DNA of 5,358 nucleotides, from assembly GCA_016189845.1 (NCBI GenBank), contig JACPRT010000055.1, forward strand, positions 1-5,358, given 5' to 3'. This document shows positions 1 through 5,176 of the stretch, in pieces. Position numbers and translations under genes: made by a program. Position 1 is the first letter of the stretch. Every line of letters begins with the position of its first letter. The DNA is from Chloroflexota bacterium. GTDB taxonomy: Bacteria > Chloroflexota > Dehalococcoidia > Lucifugimonadales > Lucifugimonadaceae. Under the pieces are notes generated by a model. That model was not told the DNA's origin. It did not search any database and was given only the letters and a program-made list of their open reading frames with translations.

Positions 1-319
1 CATTCCACGTCGTTTTCACCTTGGCAGCGAAATGCGCCATTGGGTGCGCTTCGATGCCGATGCTGCTTATCCCTAATTTCGAGCATTCGACGAGGGTAGT
101 CCCCGTTCCACAGAACGGGTCCATAGCGACGTCTCGCTCTCCTACGTCGAATTGCTCCAGGTAATGCCTGACGAGATGCGACGGGAAGGAAAGTACGAAT
201 CTGTACCAGTTGTGAAATGGAGCGTCGGATGCCGCGAGGCGGTTCACGGCGCCGTTCGTCAGAGGTACGGCTTCTGTACCAATCTTGAAAGGCAGCTGTA
301 CGTCGTTGATCGTCGCCAT
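1..319 (-). CDS. DNA methyltransferase, N-terminal part (gene runs off the left edge)
   Basis: This is the first 106 residues of an SAM-dependent DNA methyltransferase of the N4-cytosine/N6-adenine type; the stop codon lies beyond the window. The key feature is DPFCGTGTT at residues 67-75, the SAM-binding motif I (FxGxG type). It is followed by a strand ending in GIEAHPMA (about 88-95), where the acidic residue E90 is placed to hold the SAM ribose. The catalytic motif IV (DPPY, SPPY or similar) is not in view, so target base and recognition site cannot be told. Before motif I lies LSFPSHLVRHYLEQF (about 43-57), a helix common ahead of motif I in this group. The ATG at 319 is the first start after an in-frame TAG (335-337); the Shine-Dalgarno is weak (CGGAA). 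It follows ileS by 137 bp in the same direction. A restriction partner may lie to the left, but none is visible; it could equally be an orphan methylase. Confidence 0.85.
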   Translation of the reverse strand, partial: MATINDVQLPFKIGTEAVPLTNGAVNRLAASDAPFHNWYRFVLSFPSHLVRHYLEQFDVGERDVAMDPFCGTGTTLVECSKLGISSIGIEAHPMAHFAAKVKTTWN

Positions 320-456
320 CGCAGTTCCGCAAGCCTAACAGTTGCCCACATCCAGTTCATAACCGCGTTGGCATGCTTCCTGGTCATCCGTACTGCCGGG
401 CAGGAATGGTGCCTGAGCAGAGCAGTGCGACCGGGAAATGGCCATGCTCGCCAAGA
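320..456. other. Spacer between ileS and the methyltransferase gene
   Basis: This 137-bp gap holds no convincing gene, tRNA or T-tracted terminator. On the minus strand there is a 36-codon open frame (ATG 445 to TAG 335) in the same frame as the methyltransferase, but it has no clear ribosome site and I do not call it a gene. A short perfect inverted repeat, CTGCC-G-GGCAG (403-413), is too tight to form a useful RNA hairpin. Without a visible terminator after ileS, read-through into the methyltransferase is possible. Confidence 0.5.
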
Positions 457-3400
457 TCAAATCCGACTGCTCTTCACGATCCCGATAGCGACCGGTTGGC
501 CGTCGATGTCTTGCTCCGCACGAGTTGCGGATGACGGCGCATGGCCGAACGATAGGTCGTCCGCGAGGACTTCCTCTCGCACGTACGCTGCGTTGGCGCG
601 GAGAGCATCGACCACCTCAGCCGGCGCCTCCACGTACGCCTTGATGCGATCGGCGATCTCCAGGCCGGCGTCCTTCCGAAGGTTCTGGATTAGATGCACG
701 ACCTCCCGCGCCATGCCTTCCGATCGCAGCTCCGGGGTCAACGCGAGACTGACACCAGCCACATAGCCGTCGCCGGACGCCGCGGAATAGCCTTCGGTTG
801 CGATGCGGTCGACCAGGATCTCTTCTGGTAGCAGCTCGAACTCTCCGGCGATGGTCACCGACCGGCCTGCTTCAACGGCAGCCGCTACCCGTGCCGGGTC
901 GATGGCCTCCAGCCCGGTCCGTATCCTCCCGAGCGCTTTTCCATATTTCGGCCCCAGTAACCGCAGGTTGGGCTTGATCGCGTACCGCATCAGGCCCCCA
1001 ACCTCCCGGGCGTCTCGCACCGCCTTCACGTTGAGCTCGTCCTTCAACTGGTCTGCGATGCGCGGGAGCCGCGCCCGGTCAGCGTCGTCACGGACGTCGA
1101 CCACCAGCTCCGCCAGCGGCTGACGGACCTTGATCCTGGCGGACGCGCGAGCCGACCTCGCGAGGCTGGCCAGCTTTCTGGCCATGGCTATGGCTTCCGA
1201 AAGCTCCCGATCGATCCAGCGCTGCTCCGCCACAGGCCACTCGCACAAATGCACGCTATCTGGCGCGGCCGGGTCGTTGCGCTTCACGAGGTTCTGGTAG
1301 AGCTCCTCGGCAACGAACGGCGTGAACGGCGCCAGCAGGCGAATCAGCCCCGTGAGGCACGTGTGAAGCGTCCAGTAAGCGGCGTTCTTGTCGGCATCGT
1401 CCTCGCTCTTCCAGAAGCGGCGCCTCGACCGCCGCACATACCAGTTGGAGAGACCGTCGACGAACTCTTCTAGTGAGCGGGCGGCGTTCTCCGGGCGCCA
1501 GGTTTCGAGAGATTCCGTGACACGGCCGGTCAAGAGGTTGAGTTCAGATAGCAGCCAGCGGTCCAGCTCCGAGAGCGTGGACGGGGCGGGTTCGACCCCG
1601 GGCTGCCAGCCGTCGAGATTCGCGTAGGTGACGAAGAACGAGTAGACGTTCCAGAGCGGGATCAGGAACTGGCGGCGCACCTCGTCGCCGGGAGCGTAGC
1701 CAAAATTCAGGTTCGATGCTGGGTCCTGGCGGGTGTACAGCCAGCGCATCGTGTCCACGCCCATCTTCGCCGCAGCGTCCTCGAACCAGATGGCATTGCC
1801 CTTGGACTTGTGCATCTCCTCGCCGTGTTCGTCGCGCACGAGCGCGTAGCTGAAGCAGGCGAGGAACGGCGGGCGATTGACGAGGGCGGTGCTCATGGCG
1901 AGCAACGAGTAGAACCAGTTCCTGAACTGACCCGGGAAGCTCTCCGAGATCCAGTCGGCCGGGAACCACTCCTCCCAGTAGCGGCGGTCGGTACGGTACT
2001 TGATCGTCGAGAACGGCACGATTCCGGCATCCAGCCACGGGTTGCCGACGTCCGGAATGCGTGTGACCTTCTCGCCGCACTTCGCGCAGCGGATCTTGAC
2101 CGCGTCGACCCACGGCCGGTGCGGCGATTGCCCCTCGAAATCCTCCCAGCCTTCGGCTGCGCGCCCTTGCAGTTCCGCTTTGCCGCCGATGACCTCGACA
2201 TGGCCGCACGACGCGCACTTGTAGATCGGCAGGGCGAGTCCGTAGTAGCGCTTTTTCGAAATCATCCAGTCGCGCATGTTCCGCAGCCAGTCGAGCTCGC
2301 GGTCGAGCCCGAATTCTGGCGCCCATCTGATCTGCTTCGTGATCTCGATCATGAGCGGCCGCAACTCGTCCATCGAAATGAACCACTCGTCGACCAGCCG
2401 GAACACGAGCTCCGTGTCGCATCGCCAGCAGACGGGATACCTGTGCGAATACCGCTCCAGCTTGTAGTAGGCGCCCTTCTCTCGAAGGCTCTTGACGATC
2501 GGGTCGAGCGATTCCATCACGTTCGTACCGTCGAGGAATCCGAACCCGGGGATGTAGTTGCCGAACTCGTCGAGCGGGGCGATCACGGCGAGGCCCTCGG
2601 CCTTGCCAAGAGCGAAGTCTTCGGCGCCTGCGCCGGGTGCGACGTGGACGATCCCGGTGCCCTCTGCCTCGCCGACGTCCTGCCACAGGACGACCCTGTG
2701 CTCGACCTCTTGCTGCGCCGGCAGCTCGTCGAAGGGGCCGCGATACCGCAACCCGCCCAGCCTTGCGCCCGGCAACTCCTCGAGGACCTCCGCCTTGCCG
2801 GTAAGCACCTGCATCCGGGCTTTGCCGAGATACAGGACGTCGTCGCCCTGGCGCACCTTCACGTACGTGTGCTCGGGATGCACCGCGGCTGCGACGTTGC
2901 CCGCGAGCGTCCACGGTGTCGTCGTCCAGACCAGCAGCGACTCACCCTGGTGCCCAGGGCCCAGCAGCGGGAACTTCACGAACAGGCCGGGGTGGACGAT
3001 CTCCTTGTAGCCCTCGGTGGCGATCTCCATGTTCGACAGGCCCGTGCCGCAGCGAATGCACCACGGCATGACGTCGGTGCCTTCGTAAAGCCAGCCACGT
3101 TCGTGACACACCTTGAGGAAGTGCCAGATCATGTAGTTGTTCTCATCCGACATCGTGTGGTACGAGTCGTCCCAGTCCATCCAGTAACCGAGCCGCATGG
3201 ATTGCTGGGTCATGATGTCCGCGTACTTGCGGACGCGTTCCTTGCAGAGCTCGACGAAGCGATCGATCCCGTACGCCTCGATGTCCCGCTTCGATGTGAA
3301 GCCGAGGTCCTTTTCGACGTTGACCTCGACCCAGAGGCCCTGGCCGTCGAAGCCGTTCTGGTAGCGCTGGCGGTAGCCCTGCATCGTGAAGAAGCGCAGG

Positions 3401-3636
3401 AACAGGTCCTTGTACGTGCGGCCCCATGCGTGGTGCACGCCCATCGGGTTGTTGGCGGTGATCGGCCCGTCGATGAACGACTTCTTGCGGCTTGAGCGCT
3501 CGTTCCTGGCCAGATAGCGCGCGAGAGTTCCGCGCTCGTTCCACCAGGCGAGGATGCGCTCCTCCATCGCCACGAAGTCGTTGCTGGAAGACACCGGGCT
3601 GAAGCGCGGTTTTCGCCCGGCATTCTGGGTTGTCAT
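457..3636 (-). CDS. ileS: Isoleucyl-tRNA synthetase, type 2 (eukaryote-like), with GVHH signature
   Basis: A cytoplasmic class I aminoacyl-tRNA synthetase that attaches isoleucine to tRNA-Ile using ATP; 1059 residues, the usual length for type 2 IleRS. Order of parts: a Rossmann half with FIDGPITANNPMGVHHAWG (about 55-73), where the HxGH signature reads GVHH (66-69); GFDGQG (95-100) in place of the usual GWDxHG; the CP1 editing domain with WTTTPWT (237-243) and GTGIVHVAP..GAED, in which H331 and D340 match the editing His/Asp pair of known IleRSs; two zinc sites from CIRC (193-196), CWRC (403-406), CASC (474-477) and CAKC (517-520); EMHKS (607-611) at the KMSKS position; then an anticodon-binding domain with SNWYVRRSRRRFW (730-742). 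The C-terminus lacks the zinc finger of type 1 enzymes. I chose ATG 3636 because GGAAGGA sits 9 bases before it; the GTG just before it (3639) is possible, and a TTG at 3678 has no support. It lies 156 bp behind fmt. Function is near certain; catalytic details are inferred. Confidence 0.94.
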   Translation of the reverse strand: MTTQNAGRKPRFSPVSSSNDFVAMEERILAWWNERGTLARYLARNERSSRKKSFIDGPITANNPMGVHHAWGRTYKDLFLRFFTMQGYRQRYQNGFDGQGLWVEVNVEKDLGFTSKRDIEAYGIDRFVELCKERVRKYADIMTQQSMRLGYWMDWDDSYHTMSDENNYMIWHFLKVCHERGWLYEGTDVMPWCIRCGTGLSNMEIATEGYKEIVHPGLFVKFPLLGPGHQGESLLVWTTTPWTLAGNVAAAVHPEHTYVKVRQGDDVLYLGKARMQVLTGKAEVLEELPGARLGGLRYRGPFDELPAQQEVEHRVVLWQDVGEAEGTGIVHVAPGAGAEDFALGKAEGLAVIAPLDEFGNYIPGFGFLDGTNVMESLDPIVKSLREKGAYYKLERYSHRYPVCWRCDTELVFRLVDEWFISMDELRPLMIEITKQIRWAPEFGLDRELDWLRNMRDWMISKKRYYGLALPIYKCASCGHVEVIGGKAELQGRAAEGWEDFEGQSPHRPWVDAVKIRCAKCGEKVTRIPDVGNPWLDAGIVPFSTIKYRTDRRYWEEWFPADWISESFPGQFRNWFYSLLAMSTALVNRPPFLACFSYALVRDEHGEEMHKSKGNAIWFEDAAAKMGVDTMRWLYTRQDPASNLNFGYAPGDEVRRQFLIPLWNVYSFFVTYANLDGWQPGVEPAPSTLSELDRWLLSELNLLTGRVTESLETWRPENAARSLEEFVDGLSNWYVRRSRRRFWKSEDDADKNAAYWTLHTCLTGLIRLLAPFTPFVAEELYQNLVKRNDPAAPDSVHLCEWPVAEQRWIDRELSEAIAMARKLASLARSARASARIKVRQPLAELVVDVRDDADRARLPRIADQLKDELNVKAVRDAREVGGLMRYAIKPNLRLLGPKYGKALGRIRTGLEAIDPARVAAAVEAGRSVTIAGEFELLPEEILVDRIATEGYSAASGDGYVAGVSLALTPELRSEGMAREVVHLIQNLRKDAGLEIADRIKAYVEAPAEVVDALRANAAYVREEVLADDLSFGHAPSSATRAEQDIDGQPVAIGIVKSSRI

Positions 3637-3645
3637 CACGAGGGA

Positions 3646-3652
3646 TCCTTCC
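3646..3652 (-). promoter_or_regulatory. Ribosome binding site of ileS
   Basis: GGAAGGA on the minus strand, 9 bases before ATG 3636 and 6 bases before GTG 3639. It decides the start: an in-frame TTG at 3678 lies upstream of it, almost touching the terminator T-run, and would add 14 unlikely residues. Both nearby starts fit the spacing; ATG is preferred. Confidence 0.7.
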
Positions 3653-3681
3653 GCATCCGGTGCACGGTTCACTGACAAACT

Positions 3682-3713
3682 AAAAAACCCGTCCCGAGCA
3701 GGTTCGGGACGGG
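3682..3713 (-). terminator. Intrinsic terminator between fmt and ileS, possible attenuator
   Basis: On the minus strand CCCGTCCCGA pairs perfectly with TCGGGACGGG (10 bp) across a 6-base loop, followed at once by TTTTTT. This is a textbook Rho-independent terminator in the direction of fmt and ileS. It lies 79 bp after the fmt stop and only 45 bp before the ileS ATG, leaving no room for an obvious separate ileS promoter. Either it trims ileS expression by partial termination of the fmt transcript, or it is the switch arm of an attenuator in the ileS leader. The hairpin and T-run are seen directly; the regulatory role is inferred. Confidence 0.88.
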
Positions 3714-3716
3714 CTG

Positions 3717-3750
3717 GGCTCAGCGGTACGACCTACTCGTCTCCGTCGTA
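3717..3750 (-). promoter_or_regulatory. ileS leader hairpin with T-box-like word (tentative)
   Basis: Just upstream of the terminator the minus-strand RNA has a hairpin, TACGAC (3750-3745) with GTCGTA (3732-3727), around the 12-base loop GGAGACGAGTAG. The 3' arm runs into GGTCGTACCGCTGAGCC, close to the T-box core GGTGGNACCGCG, and the terminator that follows (CGTCCC/GGGACG) is the kind often seen in T-box leaders. Against a working T-box: the tRNA-end-pairing word UGGN reads UCGU, and there is no space for Stem I with an Ile specifier. It may be a degenerate or shortened T-box, or chance. Confidence 0.25.
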
Positions 3751-3792
3751 GCGTTTAACCAGCTTCAAGGCTACGCGCACCCAAGCTGCCAG

Positions 3793-4734
3793 TCAATCAG
3801 ACCGTAGCTGCGCGCCTTCGATACTCGGATAGCCGCGCATGAACTCTGCGGCCATGACTGCCCTTCGGCCTTCGATCTGCAGGCGCTTCACGACGATCGC
3901 GCCGTGGCCGCACGCGATCACCATGTCTGCGCCGCGTGTGAACACGGCGCCAGGCTGAACCACTTCGCCGCCTGCCTCGCTCGTAGCTATTTCAAGCAGC
4001 TTCAGCGTCCGGCCGCCCCACCTCGTAAACGTGCCCGGCCACGGGTCGTAAGCACGCGTCATACGTTCGATGAGATCGGCGGGATTCGACCAGTCGATGA
4101 GGCCGTCCCCCCGTTCCAATAGCCTCGTGACAGTCGCCTTCGACCTGTCCTGCGGCCGTGGTGAGATGGTCCCGCGTTCCCACTTCTCGAGCGTATCTAC
4201 CAGCAATCTGGCGCCCATTTCGAACAGCCTCGCCGTGAGACCCCCGGTCGTATCCCGAGCGCCGATCGGGACTGGCTCGCTCTGCGCCAGGAGTGGGCCG
4301 GTGTCCATGCCTTCGTCCAGCAGCATGACCGTGACGCCCGTATGAGGGTCGCCATCCAGGATGGCCGTAGCTACAGGACTGGGCCCGCGATGACGCGGAA
4401 GAAACGAAGGATGGATATTCAAAGCGCCCAGACGCGGCAGGCGCAGCGCCGCAGGCGGGAGGATGCGGCCGTATGCGGCGACTGCAAACACGTCTGCGCC
4501 ATACGAGGCGAGGCGTTCCTGTTCGGCGGGCGCGCGCAAGGTGGCTGGAGATTCGACGGGAATGCCAAGCTGCAAAGCCGCCGCCTTGACCGGCGTCGGC
4601 TCTGGAACTTTCGACCGTCCAGCTATTGAGTCGGGTCTCGTATAGACGGCGGCCATCTGGTGATTCGCTTCGACGAGCGACCGCAGCGCGAACACGGCCT
4701 CTTGAGGCGACCCGAAGAAGACGATTCGCGACAC
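3793..4734 (-). CDS. fmt: Methionyl-tRNA formyltransferase
   Basis: Transfers the formyl group of 10-formyl-tetrahydrofolate to Met-tRNAi in the cytoplasm, giving the fMet-tRNA used to start bacterial translation. 313 residues, the usual length. The N-terminal formyltransferase domain opens with RIVFFGSPQEAVFAL (residues 3-17). The catalytic trio N106, H108 and D144 is present, at the same numbers as in the E. coli enzyme, within ALNIHPSFLPRHRG (104-117) and DEGMDTGPLL (140-149). The loop AGRSKVPEPTPVK (38-50) matches the tRNA-gripping loop of the family. AYDPWPGTF (228-236) opens the C-terminal OB-like tRNA-binding domain, which ends with the usual EFMRGY (297-302). The start is GTG 4734, the only one that fits the family N-terminus; its Shine-Dalgarno is weak (AGG, about 10 bases off). 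The family gene def, its common neighbour, is not in the window; instead ileS follows. A candidate promoter lies in the shared region with dnaA. Confidence 0.96.
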   Translation of the reverse strand: MSRIVFFGSPQEAVFALRSLVEANHQMAAVYTRPDSIAGRSKVPEPTPVKAAALQLGIPVESPATLRAPAEQERLASYGADVFAVAAYGRILPPAALRLPRLGALNIHPSFLPRHRGPSPVATAILDGDPHTGVTVMLLDEGMDTGPLLAQSEPVPIGARDTTGGLTARLFEMGARLLVDTLEKWERGTISPRPQDRSKATVTRLLERGDGLIDWSNPADLIERMTRAYDPWPGTFTRWGGRTLKLLEIATSEAGGEVVQPGAVFTRGADMVIACGHGAIVVKRLQIEGRRAVMAAEFMRGYPSIEGAQLRSD

Positions 4735-4811
4735 GTCAGAAGCCTATTGGTGCGTTCGTGTGGGAAACACTCTTGATGCGCCGGTTTCCCGCAGTTACCG
4801 TTCGCCGGGGA

Positions 4812-4840
4812 ATTGAGTCGGAGGTGCAAACTTTTTTCAA
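4812..4840 (-). promoter_or_regulatory. Candidate promoter for fmt (weak)
   Basis: On the minus strand TTGAAA (4840-4835), five of six matches to a sigma-70 -35 box, is followed after 17 bases by CTCAAT (4817-4812), a poor -10 box. It would give a leader of about 70 bases before GTG 4734. Other weak pairs exist nearby, so this is only the best-looking choice by eye. Confidence 0.2.
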
Positions 4841-4958
4841 GCCGATCCAGCTATGAGAGTGATGGATTTCACAAGGTCCAATCCGGATTCACCTTTTCTT
4901 CACCCAGAGCCAAAGCTGCGGAGGGGATTGCGTTTCCCAGCATGGGGCATGGTAAGGT

Positions 4959-5055
4959 ACCCCTCGGCCGAGATGCTTGCGGGAAAAGGTCACCGGCTAG
5001 TTACCCCTCGAATCCGGTCGGCGGTCGTAACGCCGGGGCATAGATAACCCCCTCG
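4959..5055 (+). repeat. Three ACCCC(C)TCG repeats at 44-bp spacing
   Basis: ACCCCTCG at 4959-4966 and 5003-5010, and ACCCCCTCG at 5047-5055. The first A of each copy is exactly 44 bp from the next, about four DNA helix turns. The outer two copies also have an upstream GGGGCAT (4944-4950 and 5035-5041), so that GGGG could pair with the CCCC of the repeat; the middle copy has GGT (4988-4990) facing ACC. They could be protein-binding iterons or repeated hairpins of an RNA leader. Function unknown. Confidence 0.45.
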
Positions 5056-5069
5056 TAGCGCCGTTTTTT
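5019..5069 (+). terminator. Terminator-like structure on the plus strand, upstream of dnaA
   Basis: CGGCG (5019-5023) can pair with CGCCG at 5059-5063, directly before TTTTTT (5064-5069), with an inner GGGG (5035-5038)/CCCC (5048-5051) stem. The same CGGCG can instead pair with a nearer CGCCG (5031-5035), so two exclusive folds exist. The closing stem is only 5 bp, so this is weaker than a normal terminator. If real, it would end a short plus-strand RNA or attenuate the dnaA leader. Confidence 0.25.
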
Positions 5070-5075
5070 GCAACG

Positions 5076-5106
5076 AAAAAAAGCAAGGCTGGCCCGCAGG
5101 GCCGCC
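5076..5106 (-). terminator. Terminator-like hairpin on the minus strand, upstream of dnaA
   Basis: Read on the minus strand, GGCGGCCC pairs with GGGCC-A-GCC (8 bp, one bulged A) across a TGC loop, then after CTTGC-like spacing comes TTTTTTT (5082-5076). It would stop RNA polymerase coming leftwards out of the dnaA start region towards fmt, where no gene is visible. It may insulate fmt from antisense transcription, end a small antisense RNA, or simply be a hairpin in the dnaA leader. Confidence 0.4.
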
Positions 5107-5176
5107 AGTCCAGTCCAGTCCCTCACCTTGAAAGATCCGTCGTCGTCCGAGGTCACGCTCGGGCTCTACTGGACTT

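Larger units (their letters stand above)
4735..5176. other. Divergent fmt-dnaA intergenic region, possible origin-proximal region
   Basis: 442 bp without a gene, between divergently placed fmt and dnaA. It must hold the promoters of both. Because the bacterial origin often lies beside dnaA, this is an oriC candidate by position only. I looked for DnaA boxes (TTATCCACA): the best by eye is TTTCCCACA on the minus strand (4767-4759, 7 of 9), and TTCTTCACC (4896-4904) is 6 of 9; there is no cluster of good boxes. What it does hold: perfect palindromes AATCCGGATT (4880-4889) and CTCGGCCGAG (4963-4972), ACCCC(C)TCG repeats every 44 bp, two facing terminator-like hairpins meeting at 5064-5082, and a CCAGT triplet repeat (5105-5119). 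No T-rich unwinding stretch longer than 6-7 bases is seen. Confidence 0.4.

Noticed and set aside
326..356. Defect of the CP1 editing domain because GHG reads GAG in IleRS (residue numbers given as positions)
   Set aside because: That position varies in known IleRSs; the editing His and Asp nine residues apart (H331, D340) are both present, so editing looks intact.
152..766. 204-codon plus-strand frame over the methyltransferase start and ileS end
   Set aside because: Antisense to two genes with recognised motifs, and its own translation has no motif.
1544..2914. 456-codon frame on the minus strand within ileS in another frame
   Set aside because: Arg-rich low-complexity translation without motifs; a frame shadow of ileS.
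1810..3495. 561-codon open frame on the plus strand, opposite ileS
   Set aside because: It lies wholly within ileS on the other strand; the protein shows no family motif, while the minus-strand frame gives a complete IleRS. Long antisense frames are usual in GC-rich genes.
3637..3678. ileS start at TTG 3678
   Set aside because: It lies beside the terminator T-run with no ribosome site; GGAAGGA lies after it and serves ATG 3636 (or GTG 3639).
4998..5030. tRNA-like CTCGAATCC (resembles a T-loop)
   Set aside because: The flanks do not pair as a T-arm and no acceptor or anticodon arm is seen.
4850..5069. RNase P, SRP, tmRNA or 6S RNA in the fmt-dnaA gap
   Set aside because: I looked for the conserved words of these RNAs (for example GAGGAAAGTCC, GGAAGGGAGCAGC) and did not find them; a covariance search was not possible here.
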